Of a DNA stretch of 64,000 nucleotides, positions 1-7,334 are shown in pieces; positions within the stretch are counted from its first letter, which is position 1, and each line of letters opens with the position of its first letter. A program made the translations under genes and the position numbers. Under the pieces are notes generated by a model. The model made no database searches and was not told where the DNA came from. It worked only from the letters and a program-made list of their open reading frames with translations. The DNA comes from Brevundimonas goettingensis (GTDB lineage Bacteria; Pseudomonadota; Alphaproteobacteria; Caulobacterales; Caulobacteraceae): the NCBI RefSeq assembly GCF_017487405.1, contig NZ_CP062222.1, forward strand, positions 2,403,001 to 2,467,000, written 5' to 3'.

Positions 1-834
1 GCTGGGGACCAGCAGCGCGCCCGGCCGCGCCCCCACCAGCGGCCTGAGCAGGTGCGGCGTCACCAGTCCGACGAAGCCGATCACCCCCGTCACCGCGACA
101 CTGGCCCCGGCCGCCAGACCGACGCCCAGGGCGATGCTCCAGCGCGTGACGGGCATGGACACCCCCAGCGACCGCGCGCCGGTCTCGCCCAGGGTCAGGG
201 CGTCCAGCGCCCGTCCGGTGGTCAGCAGCAGGCCGCAGCCCGCCAGGATGAAGGGCGTCGCCATCTTCACCTCCTCGAAGCTGCGGTCGGCCAGCGACCC
301 CATCAACCAGTCGACGATCTCGTTCACCGCCCAGGGATTGGGCGCCAGCGACAGGGCCAGGGACACCCCGGCGCTCGACAGGATGTTCAGGATCGCCCCC
401 GCCAGCACGAAGGTCACAAGGCTGGAGGCCGAGCCCGACAGCAGCATCAGGATCGCCACACCGATCAGCGCCCCGCTGATCGCCGCCACCGGCAGGGCCC
501 AGGGCGCCACGGCGGTCAGGCCGTAATAGAGGGTCAGGACCGCGCCCAGCGCCGCCATGGCCGAGACGCCCAGCACGCCCGGATCGGCCAGCGGATTGCG
601 CGTATAGCCTTGCAGCACCGCGCCCGAGAGACCCAGCGCCGCGCCCACGGCGATGCCCAGCAGGGTGCGCGGCAGACGCAGTTCGAACACGATCGCCCAG
701 CGCGGATCGATGTCTGGCTGCGTCCACGCGCTGAACGGCACCCAGACCTTGCCGGAGATCAGGCTGAGGCCTGACAGCAGCACCAGCAGGGCAATCAGCC
801 CGGCATAGAGAAGAGGTCGGCTGATCGGCTTCAT
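1..834 (-). CDS. btuC: Vitamin B12 (corrinoid) ABC transporter permease, BtuC/FecCD family, C-terminus cut by window edge
   Basis: The reading frame is open from an ATG at 834 down to base 1 (278 codons) with no stop, so the C-terminus lies outside the window. It is a very hydrophobic FecCD-type permease: a first membrane helix immediately after the start (RPLLYAGLIALLVLL), then family-typical segments such as LRLPRTLLGIAVGAALGLSG, GYTRNPLADPGVLG and GVIGFVGLVTPHLLR. These permeases form the inner-membrane channel that imports corrinoids or iron chelates with a periplasmic binding protein and an ATPase. The ATG overlaps the stop of the upstream btuF-like gene (ATGA), so the two are translationally coupled. 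The substrate is inferred as cobalamin from the riboswitch-led operon; the sequence alone would also allow a siderophore. An ATPase gene (btuD) is expected just outside the left edge. Confidence 0.88.
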   Translation of the reverse strand, partial: MKPISRPLLYAGLIALLVLLSGLSLISGKVWVPFSAWTQPDIDPRWAIVFELRLPRTLLGIAVGAALGLSGAVLQGYTRNPLADPGVLGVSAMAALGAVLTLYYGLTAVAPWALPVAAISGALIGVAILMLLSGSASSLVTFVLAGAILNILSSAGVSLALSLAPNPWAVNEIVDWLMGSLADRSFEEVKMATPFILAGCGLLLTTGRALDALTLGETGARSLGVSMPVTRWSIALGVGLAAGASVAVTGVIGFVGLVTPHLLRPLVGARPGALLVPS

Positions 835-1724
835 GCCCGGTCTTTCAATGCATTTTCTCGCGCCCGCGACAGGGCGGCGGCCGTCTGGATCAGGACCGGG
901 CCGCCGCAGAACAGCAGCCGCTCGGGGAAGGTCTCGCGCTGCATATGACCCGCCACATGGCTCAACGCCGGATGGGTCATGACCCGCACGGCCCGGCTCG
1001 GAGCCCCGGGATAGGGCTCACCCGACATCAGCAGGTCCGGCGGATCGGCGATGACCTGCTCCAGCGGCACATTCATGGAGCGGGTCAGGCCGTATTTCGG
1101 CGCGGCGTTGTCCAGCCCCATGCGCCGCATCATCTCGTCCATCAGTGTACCCGGTCCCGAGGCGAAGCCGCCGGGCATGAAGACCAGGGTCGACAGCCGG
1201 GGCGTCCCCGGCTTTGGCGCGGCGGCCGCCAGCGCCGCCTCGATCCGGGCCACCAGCGCCTCGCCGCGTTCGGGACGGCCGACCAGCCGCGCCACCTCCC
1301 GCACCTGCTCCAGGCTTTCCGCGACCGTCTCGGGCACGCCGAACAGGGCCGTCGGAATCTTCAGGCGGTCCAGCGCATTGCGGGTCGCCAGCGAGGAGTG
1401 CCGCCCCGTCATCACCAGATCCGGCGACAAGGCCAGGACCTCCTCCGCAGTCTCATAGGTGAACGGCAGGGTCCGGGCGAGCGGCGCGAAGGTCGAGCCG
1501 TAGCTGTCCCTCGCATAGTGGCTCAGGGCCGCGATCTGCTCGCGGTCGGCGACATGGATCAGGATCACGTCCAGGCAGGGGTTCAGCGACACGATCCGCT
1601 GCGGCCGCCCCGCCTTCACCACCGGCCCCGACGGTCCGGGCGCGACGCCGCAGCCGGCCAGCATCGCCAGCGCGCCCGCCGCCATCCCCCCCGCCACCAG
1701 AACCGTCCGCCGGTCGATCGTCAT
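831..1724 (-). CDS. btuF: Corrinoid-binding ABC transporter substrate-binding lipoprotein, BtuF-like
   Basis: A 297-residue protein begins with MTIDRRTVLVAGG and a hydrophobic stretch ending in LAGC, so it is probably a lipoprotein; the double arginine also allows Tat export. The mature part has the PeripBP type III layout (RIVSLNPCLD near the start, then a long connecting helix, then a second lobe around LEQVIADPPDLLM). In the family this protein captures a corrinoid or siderophore and delivers it to the BtuC/BtuD complex. Its ATG shares one base with the stop of cobO (TGATG) and its stop overlaps the start of the permease (ATGA), placing it firmly in the cobalamin operon. The cobalamin assignment rests on this context and the upstream riboswitch. 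Confidence 0.85.
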   Translation of the reverse strand: MTIDRRTVLVAGGMAAGALAMLAGCGVAPGPSGPVVKAGRPQRIVSLNPCLDVILIHVADREQIAALSHYARDSYGSTFAPLARTLPFTYETAEEVLALSPDLVMTGRHSSLATRNALDRLKIPTALFGVPETVAESLEQVREVARLVGRPERGEALVARIEAALAAAAPKPGTPRLSTLVFMPGGFASGPGTLMDEMMRRMGLDNAAPKYGLTRSMNVPLEQVIADPPDLLMSGEPYPGAPSRAVRVMTHPALSHVAGHMQRETFPERLLFCGGPVLIQTAAALSRARENALKDRA

Positions 1725-2329
1725 CAGAAGTCGATCCCCCGCTGGGCCTTCACGCCCTGTTCGAACGGATGCTTCACCAGGGTCATCTCGGTGACCAGAT
1801 CGGCGACGGCCAGCAACTCGGGCTTTGCATTGCGGCCGGTGACGCAGACATGTTTCCCCTCCGGTCGCGCGACCAGTCCGGCGACCACCGCATGGATGTC
1901 CAGATAGTCGTATCGCAGGGCGATATTCAGCTCGTCCAGCAGCACCAGATCCAGCGTCGGATCGGCGATCATCTCCAGCGAGGTCGCCCAGGCCGCCTCG
2001 GCCGCCGCGATGTCGCGCGCCCGGTCCTGGGTGTCCCAGGTAAAGCCTTCGCCCATGACCTCGTAACGGACCTGATCGGGAAATTTGCGAAAGAACTGGC
2101 GCTCGCCGGTTATCCATTTGCCCTTGATATACTGGACGATGCCGACCCTCTGGCCCCAGCCCAGGGCGCGGGCGACCATGCCGAAGCCGGCCGTCGACTT
2201 GCCCTTGCCGTCACCGGTGTTGACGATCAGCAGGCCGCGCTCCTCGGTCTTGGTGCGCATCAGCTCACGCCGCTCGGCCTGCAGGGCCTTCATCGCCTCC
2301 GCATGTTCGGCTTCGGTTTGATCGGTCAT
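1724..2329 (-). CDS. cobO: Cob(I)yrinic acid a,c-diamide adenosyltransferase (CobO/BtuR/CobA type)
   Basis: The 201-residue product has the family's N-terminal P-loop NTGDGKGKST (about residues 37-46), then GFGMVARALGWG, IVQYIKGKW and the DELNIALRYDYL motif, all typical of the CobO/BtuR adenosyltransferases. The enzyme transfers the 5'-deoxyadenosyl group of ATP to the cobalt of corrinoids, both in synthesis and in salvage. Length matches the usual 190-210 residues. The ATG at 2329 overlaps the stop of cobC as ATGA and its own stop overlaps the btuF start as TGATG, so three genes are translated in a coupled chain. An upstream extension to 2614 in the same frame runs through cobC and was not used. 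Confidence 0.95.
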   Translation of the reverse strand: MTDQTEAEHAEAMKALQAERRELMRTKTEERGLLIVNTGDGKGKSTAGFGMVARALGWGQRVGIVQYIKGKWITGERQFFRKFPDQVRYEVMGEGFTWDTQDRARDIAAAEAAWATSLEMIADPTLDLVLLDELNIALRYDYLDIHAVVAGLVARPEGKHVCVTGRNAKPELLAVADLVTEMTLVKHPFEQGVKAQRGIDF

Positions 2330-3300
2330 CGCGACGCCTCCAGAGCGGCCTGAAGCCGCCGCCAATTCTTTCTTCCCGGCAGACCGAAACGGATCAGGGT
2401 CGGGTCGTGCGGGAAGGTCCGCACCAGAACCCCCTGCTCTCCCAGTCGCCACGCCCTGCCCTTCGCATCCCCGTATCGCGCCAGCCGGAACAGAGGCGTT
2501 CCGCCGACAATCGTGAAGCTTGTCGCGGTCAACAAGCCGTCCAATCGTTCCATATCCCAAACGAGGGACGCGCGCGTCTTCAACGCCCACGCCGTATCGG
2601 CATAGGCGGCGCATCCCATGGCAATGGCGTCGCCGCTCACCGGCCAGTCGCCGGTCCGCGCCCGTACGCGCCGCGCCAGTTCGGGACTGCCCACCACAAA
2701 GCCCAGCCGCAATCCCGGCAGGCAGTAGAATTTGCCGAACGAGCGCAGCACCACCGTCCGCTCGTTCAGATGCGGAATGGCGCTCATCGTCGGCTCTGTG
2801 TCGACGAAGGATTCGTCGATTACCAGCCAGCGCCGGCCGGCCGCTGCGACCAGCTCAACGCCCGGCGTCATCGCCCCGTCCGGATTGTTCGGATTGACCA
2901 CCACAAGGGCGTCGGTCGGCTGCTGGAACAGCGTCGAGCGCTCGATCTCCGTCGTCGTCACCCGCGCCTGTCGCCAGGCGTCGGCATGGCTGCCGTAGGT
3001 CGGCCCGGCGATCGCGACCCGGGCCACGTCGAGCAGGCCGGGCAGAAGCCGCAAGCCCGCCTCCGCCCCCGGCACGGCCGCGACCTGATCGGGCTCGCAG
3101 CCGAAGGCCAGGGCCGCCGCCGCTTCCAGCGCCGCCGTCTCCGCCGGATCGGGCAGGACCGTCAGGGCGGTGGTCGGGGCGCGCACGCCCCGCCATCCAT
3201 CCGGATTGATCCCGGTCGAGACATCGAGCCAGGGCTCCGGCGCGGACGGATGTTCCGCCCGCGCCGCCGCCAGTCGCCCGCCATGAAAGAGGGCGGCCAA
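2326..3300 (-). CDS. cobC: Threonine-phosphate decarboxylase / class I aminotransferase of cobalamin synthesis (CobC/CobD)
   Basis: The 324-residue protein is a PLP-dependent fold-type I enzyme: NPNNPDG at about residues 136-142, IDESFVD near 161 and the PLP lysine in SFGKFYCLPGLR (Lys about 190). In the family it makes (R)-1-amino-2-propanol phosphate from threonine phosphate, the linker of the nucleotide loop of B12. The start is taken as TTG at 3300, five bases past the btuB stop, because there is no in-frame ATG between the btuB stop and the N-terminal conserved region; frame continuation upstream to 3510 would run through btuB. The stop overlaps the cobO start (ATGA). The exact start is the least certain part. 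Confidence 0.85.
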   Translation of the reverse strand: MAALFHGGRLAAARAEHPSAPEPWLDVSTGINPDGWRGVRAPTTALTVLPDPAETAALEAAAALAFGCEPDQVAAVPGAEAGLRLLPGLLDVARVAIAGPTYGSHADAWRQARVTTTEIERSTLFQQPTDALVVVNPNNPDGAMTPGVELVAAAGRRWLVIDESFVDTEPTMSAIPHLNERTVVLRSFGKFYCLPGLRLGFVVGSPELARRVRARTGDWPVSGDAIAMGCAAYADTAWALKTRASLVWDMERLDGLLTATSFTIVGGTPLFRLARYGDAKGRAWRLGEQGVLVRTFPHDPTLIRFGLPGRKNWRRLQAALEASR

Positions 3301-3304
3301 ACCC

Positions 3305-5269
3305 CTAGAACCGGGCCCGCACGCCGACGAAGGTCCCGCGCCCGGCGGAGCCATAGTCGGTGGTCGTCTGGTACTGCTCGTCCCCGACGTTCTCGACGCG
3401 GCCATAGATCTCGACCGTGTCGTTGATCGGATACGACGCGCGCAGATCGACCAAGGTGTAGGGTTCCAGACGCACCGAATTGGACGCGTTGTTGAAGCTC
3501 TCGCCCGCATACTGGACCGCCACCGTCGTCGTCAGGCGGAACGGCCAGACATAGGTCGCCGACAGATTGGCGGTCTCTTCCGGACGGCGCGCCAGATGCT
3601 TGCCGAGGTTGGCGCCGGCCGTCTCGTTGGTGGCGTCGGTGAAGGTGTAGTTGGCCTGCACCTCGACCGGCCCGACCCAGGCCGCGGCGGCCAGTTCGAC
3701 CCCGTTGGCCTGGGTCTTGGCCGTGTTGCTGTAGTAGCCGAAGCGGCGGACGTTGTTGACGAAGCACAGAGGCGCCGCCGCCTGGGTCACCGTGCTGGAG
3801 CAGGAGACGTAGTCGATCTGGTTGGTCGTATCGCGGCTGAAGTACGTCGCAGACACCATCAACTTCTTGTCGAGGAAATGCTGCTCGACGCCGGCGTCCC
3901 AGCCGTCCGCCTCTTCCGGCTGCAGCGTCGTGTTCCCGTACTCGCTGTACAGTTGATACAGGCTCGGCGCCTTGAAGCCCTGACCGAAGCTGGCGCGCAG
4001 CACCGTGCCGCCGTCGTTCAGCGACCAGGCCACCGCCGCCTGACCCAGGGTCTTGCCGCCGAAGGTGTCGTGCTCGTCGCGACGCACGCCGCCGGTCAGG
4101 GTCAGGCCGTCGACGACCTCGCCCTGGACCTGCAGATAATAGCCGTCGAGACCGACCGAATTGGCCGTCGGCGTCGGACTGGGCGTGAACTCCGACGGGG
4201 AAGCCGTGCGGAACTCACTGTCCTCATGCTCGGCGCCGAAGGTGGCGACCCAGCCCTGAACGATGTCGAACACGCCCTGGTATTCGAACCGCCTGTTTTC
4301 GCCGCGCGCGTCGAAGGTCAGGTTGGTCACGGCCTGGGCGGGATTGAAGTTCTGGCGGTCGGTCTGGGTGTAGGCATAGGCCACCCGGTTCTTCAGCCGG
4401 TCTTCGAACAGGTCGAAATTGAGCCCGGCATAGGCGACCAAATCCTTGGTCGTGCCGTATTCGCGCGTGTCGCCGAAAGAGTAGGTCGGCGCCGGGAAGC
4501 CGTCGATGTCGGTGCGGCCGCTGGACCAGACCGAGCGCAGGTCGATCGAGACGTCCTCGGTCAGCTTGATATTCACCCGACCGCTCAGGCCGGTGTTCTC
4601 ATAGCCGTCCTTCTCTGTCCCCCGAGCGAAGGTCGAGAAGCCGTCGGTCTGGTAGTGCGAGGCCGCCAGACGCCAGTTGATGCGCTCGCCGACGCCGGCG
4701 AGGCCGCCCCGCAGATACGACGTGCCGCGCGACCCGACCTCGGCGTCCAGCGCAGCCTGGAACGGACGGGTCGGTTCGGCCGTGATCAGATTGACCACCC
4801 CGCCGATGGCCTGCGAGCCCCACAGGGTCGACTGGGCGCCGCGCAGGATTTCGATCCGGGCGATGTCGCCGGTCAGCAGGTTGCCGGGATTGTAGCCGCT
4901 GCCGGTCGACGACGGGTCGTTCAGCTTCACCCCGTCGATGACATAGACGGTCTGGTCGGCCTCGGCGCCACGGATGCGCAGCGCGGTCGTGGTCCCGATG
5001 CCGCCGTTGCGCGACAGGCTGACGCCGGGCGTGCGGACCAGCAGGTCGACGACCTCGACCGTCTGGCTGGCCTCGATCTGCTGCGTGGTCAGGACGGTCA
5101 CCGACTGGCCGACGCGGTCGGCCGCCTGGGCCGACCGGTTGGCGGTGACGATGACGTCGCTCAGCAGGGTCGAATCGTCGGTCGTCGGCGACGTGGTTTG
5201 CGCGGCGGCGGCGCCGGCGGTCAGAAGCAGCGCGGCCGTGGCGGCGCCCCGGTACAGTTCAGGTCTCAT
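3305..5269 (-). CDS. btuB: TonB-dependent outer-membrane cobalamin receptor, BtuB-like
   Basis: The 654-residue protein starts at ATG 5269 with a signal peptide ending near AGAAAAQ, followed by a TonB-box region (LSDVIVTANR), a plug domain (VRTPGVSLSRNGG, IRGAEADQTVYVIDGVKLND, RIEILRGAQSTLWGS) and a beta-barrel ending in the aromatic C-terminal residue phenylalanine. BtuB-like receptors bring cobalamin across the outer membrane using TonB energy. The gene is the first of a minus-strand operon and lies about 160 bases downstream of a cobalamin riboswitch on the same strand, which makes the corrinoid assignment strong. The frame stays open upstream into the riboswitch, but that extension lacks a signal peptide at its start and overlaps the RNA element, so it was rejected. 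Confidence 0.93.
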   Translation of the reverse strand: MRPELYRGAATAALLLTAGAAAAQTTSPTTDDSTLLSDVIVTANRSAQAADRVGQSVTVLTTQQIEASQTVEVVDLLVRTPGVSLSRNGGIGTTTALRIRGAEADQTVYVIDGVKLNDPSSTGSGYNPGNLLTGDIARIEILRGAQSTLWGSQAIGGVVNLITAEPTRPFQAALDAEVGSRGTSYLRGGLAGVGERINWRLAASHYQTDGFSTFARGTEKDGYENTGLSGRVNIKLTEDVSIDLRSVWSSGRTDIDGFPAPTYSFGDTREYGTTKDLVAYAGLNFDLFEDRLKNRVAYAYTQTDRQNFNPAQAVTNLTFDARGENRRFEYQGVFDIVQGWVATFGAEHEDSEFRTASPSEFTPSPTPTANSVGLDGYYLQVQGEVVDGLTLTGGVRRDEHDTFGGKTLGQAAVAWSLNDGGTVLRASFGQGFKAPSLYQLYSEYGNTTLQPEEADGWDAGVEQHFLDKKLMVSATYFSRDTTNQIDYVSCSSTVTQAAAPLCFVNNVRRFGYYSNTAKTQANGVELAAAAWVGPVEVQANYTFTDATNETAGANLGKHLARRPEETANLSATYVWPFRLTTTVAVQYAGESFNNASNSVRLEPYTLVDLRASYPINDTVEIYGRVENVGDEQYQTTTDYGSAGRGTFVGVRARF

Positions 5270-5432
5270 AGCGGGTCCAATCCCTTGCTCGACAACGAGC
5301 CGGCCGAACGAGGCCGTGATCGGATGCGGACGCGCCCGGTCACGACCGCGCGCGCACGCGGCCCAACAGACGTCGTCATTCGGGTAGATCCCGTTCCGCT
5401 CGGCACACCACGTCCGCGCGAAGGACGACCAC

Positions 5433-5622
5433 GACGGGCAGGTCTCCTGGCTCACGGGTCAATGCCGGTGCGCACCGCCTTCCCAGGCCGTCCGGCTTTC
5501 GCCTTCGGGGTCCAGTGGCTAATGGTGCGCGGGCTCGCCGCTTACAGTTGCGTGGGCAGTCCGGGATTTGCACCCGAGTTCCCTTTTCATCCCCGTTTCC
5601 GGGGAACCTGTCGCGGGGCCGA
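5433..5622 (-). promoter_or_regulatory. Cobalamin (adenosylcobalamin) riboswitch in the btuB leader
   Basis: Read on the minus strand, this leader has the ordered conserved blocks of the B12 riboswitch: GAAAAGGGAA, then GGTGCAAATCCCGGACTGCC, then CGCAACTGTAA, the B12 box AGCCACTG, GGGAAGGCG, and finally GAGCCAGGAGACCTGCC near 5436-5452. In the family, binding of adenosylcobalamin represses downstream expression. It controls btuB and by read-through cobC, cobO, btuF and btuC. About 160 bases separate it from the btuB start, enough for an expression platform, though I did not resolve the alternative hairpins. Its 5' edge lies only about 40 bases from the start of the divergent cobU. Confidence 0.95.
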
Positions 5623-5661
5623 CTTAGGCCAAAGCGTAGCGGCAGGCAATGGAGTGTCTTG

Positions 5662-6177
5662 ATGCCGACCACGCTCGTTCTCGGCGGCGCCCGCTCCGGC
5701 AAGACGGCCCATGCCCAGAGCCGGACGGAATCGATCGCCGCCCCCATGCATCGGCGGCTTCTGATGATCGCCACCGCCCAGGCCTTCGACGCCGAGATGA
5801 CCGACCGCATCGCCCGGCATCAGGCCGACCGTGACGAGCGCTGGAGCACGGCGGAGGCGCCGCTGGACCTGCCCGTAGCCCTCGCCGCCCTGACGCCCGA
5901 CGATGTCTGCGTCGTCGACTGCCTGACCCTGTGGCTCAGCAACCTGATGCTGGCCGAGGCGAATATCGAGGTTGCGTTCGACGCCCTGGTCGCGGCGGTC
6001 GTCGCCTGCCCCGCCGATCTGCTGCTGGTCTCCAACGAGGTGGGCTGGGGCATCGTGCCCGACAACGCCCTCGCCCGCGCCTTCCGCGACCACGCCGGAC
6101 GGCTGCACCAGCGACTGGCCAAGGTCGCCGAGGAGACGGTGCTGATCGTCGCCGGCCTGCCGCTGAGACTGAATTAG
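5662..6177 (+). CDS. cobU: Bifunctional adenosylcobinamide kinase / adenosylcobinamide-phosphate guanylyltransferase
   Basis: The 171-residue protein carries the P-loop GGARSGKT (residues 8-15), IATAQAFDAEM, the RHQADRDERW block that includes the guanylylated-histidine region, VDCLTLWLSNLM and LVSNEVGWGIVP, which together define CobU/CobP. It phosphorylates adenosylcobinamide and then activates it with GTP for nucleotide-loop assembly. Length fits the usual 170-185 residues. It is transcribed divergently from the riboswitch-led btuB operon; because the riboswitch begins about 40 bases upstream on the other strand, the cobU promoter must sit inside or very near the riboswitch DNA. The frame is open upstream to 5515, but ATG 5662 aligns with the family N-terminus. 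Confidence 0.94.
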   Translation: MPTTLVLGGARSGKTAHAQSRTESIAAPMHRRLLMIATAQAFDAEMTDRIARHQADRDERWSTAEAPLDLPVALAALTPDDVCVVDCLTLWLSNLMLAEANIEVAFDALVAAVVACPADLLLVSNEVGWGIVPDNALARAFRDHAGRLHQRLAKVAEETVLIVAGLPLRLN

Positions 6178-6348
6178 AGGAATTTATTCCTGCGTCGATC
6201 TTGCGTCCGACGATTGGCCTCCCATGTCGCGGCGACGGTCTTTGAAATGTTCATGTCTGCGCAGCGCCCGGAGACACGGGATTTCGCATAATCTGGCGGT
6301 GTCGGAGCAGTCGAAATTTCCAAACCCTCTGATTTCATTCGAAGTCGT

Positions 6349-6391
6349 TGGCGGTGTTTGGCGGTGTGGCGGTGTTTTTCTGACCGCCAAA
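6349..6391 (+). repeat. Dispersed GGCGGTGT-type intergenic repeat, copy 1
   Basis: Bases 6349-6378 are identical to the reverse complement of 33735-33764. The 30-base unit consists of three GGCGGTGT modules and ends in a T run. It is followed in both places by CCGCCAAA, so TTTGGCGGT (6357-6365) can pair with ACCGCCAAA (6383-6391) as a 9-bp stem. It lies between the convergent ends of cobU and the minus-strand gene at 6396. Position after gene ends, stem and T run suggest a repeat family with transcription-ending or mRNA-end function, which is inference. Confidence 0.6.
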
Positions 6392-6395
6392 GCCC

Positions 6396-6728
6396 TCAGG
6401 CGCAGGCGTCGCGGACCAGGGTAATGAAGGCCAGCGACCCGTCGTCCTTCGAAAGCCCCTGCGGCTCGCGATAGAGGAACAGCTTGCCGTCCGCAGTGCC
6501 GCAGATGACCGTCTTGCCGTTTCGCTCCCGCGCCCGGTCGAAATGGATTTCGGTCGCGCCCGTCGCCTTCACCGCGACCTCGGCCCGTCTGGCGAAGCCC
6601 GGCTTCTGATGGCTGTAGGTCCAGTAGGCCAGGGCCGCCAGGACGATGGCCCCCATCCACCGGATGCGGTTGGCGCCCGGATCGTTCGACAGCGACCGCG
6701 GCGCGCGCGGCCCCGACCGGTCCGCCAT
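6396..6728 (-). CDS. Small single-pass membrane protein, function unknown
   Basis: A 110-residue product with a basic N-terminus, one predicted membrane helix at about residues 23-42 (RWMGAIVLAALAYWTYSH) and a C-terminal soluble part with ICGTADGKLFLYREP. I do not recognise the family. The start is put at ATG 6728, fourteen bases after the stop of the cysteine-cluster gene at 6743, with which it is probably co-transcribed. A longer in-frame start at 6797 would overlap that gene. The repeat element at 6349-6391 lies immediately beyond its stop. The C-terminal part could face the periplasm; this is a guess from topology. Confidence 0.65.
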   Translation of the reverse strand: MADRSGPRAPRSLSNDPGANRIRWMGAIVLAALAYWTYSHQKPGFARRAEVAVKATGATEIHFDRARERNGKTVICGTADGKLFLYREPQGLSKDDGSLAFITLVRDACA

Positions 6729-6742
6729 TCGACGCGGCCGGA

Positions 6743-7303
6743 TCAAGACGGCGTCTCCCCGACGGCATAGCGGGCGACGACCCCGTCCGGCTGCCACGCG
6801 TGGTTCGCCAGACTGTCCAGCGAGTACGCCACCAGCCGGTCGAACAGGTCGCGGTCCCCCGCCGTGATCGCCTGCTTCAAATAGTCGGTGACCACCGCCC
6901 GCACGGGATAGGTCCCCACCGGCCCCGGGATGCTCAGCGCCAGCCGGATGTCGTTGTCCAGCCAGTGGACCACGGTGTCGAAGAAGTCGTCGGACTCGAG
7001 GAAGTCGGTCCGCTCAATGACGTAGAGGGTGATCTCACCGTCCTGCAGGCCGTCGGGCCGGACGATCACCCCGCTACGGTCGGGCCGCCAGTCGTCGGAC
7101 AGCTCCACCACCCGCCAGACGCAGAACCAGGTCCGGCAGGTCTGGGGCCGGATCGCATGCACGCCACATCCCGCCCCGTCGATGCAGTAGGCGCACAGTT
7201 CACCGGTCGGCTTGGCCAGCTCGGGCAGGTCGAGCGGAATGTAGCGGCAGCACTCCACGCAGCCGCCGCAAGTTCGGTCCGGAAGGAGCGGCAAGCCGGT
7301 CAT
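6743..7303 (-). CDS. YkgJ-type cysteine cluster protein (putative zinc/iron-binding)
   Basis: The 186-residue protein shows the cysteine pattern of the YkgJ family: CGGCVECC at residues about 13-20, then CAYCIDGAGCGVHAIRPQTC and FCVW. Such proteins are thought to bind a metal or Fe-S cluster, and their role is generally unknown. The second half (residues about 90-186) is less typical and lacks further cysteines. ATG 7303 is used; the regulator gene upstream ends at 7335, and the small membrane protein follows 14 bases after its stop, so the two small genes look like one unit. Confidence 0.8.
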   Translation of the reverse strand: MTGLPLLPDRTCGGCVECCRYIPLDLPELAKPTGELCAYCIDGAGCGVHAIRPQTCRTWFCVWRVVELSDDWRPDRSGVIVRPDGLQDGEITLYVIERTDFLESDDFFDTVVHWLDNDIRLALSIPGPVGTYPVRAVVTDYLKQAITAGDRDLFDRLVAYSLDSLANHAWQPDGVVARYAVGETPS

Positions 7304-7334
7304 GATGAGGTCTTCGACATGGCCCGGACCTACC

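Noticed and set aside
5270..5455. Open frame extending btuB upstream to 5455
   Set aside because: It runs through the riboswitch and has no signal peptide at the new start; ATG 5269 begins a clear signal peptide.
5515..5661. Open frame extending cobU upstream
   Set aside because: It crosses the riboswitch DNA and does not match the CobU N-terminus, which begins at 5662.
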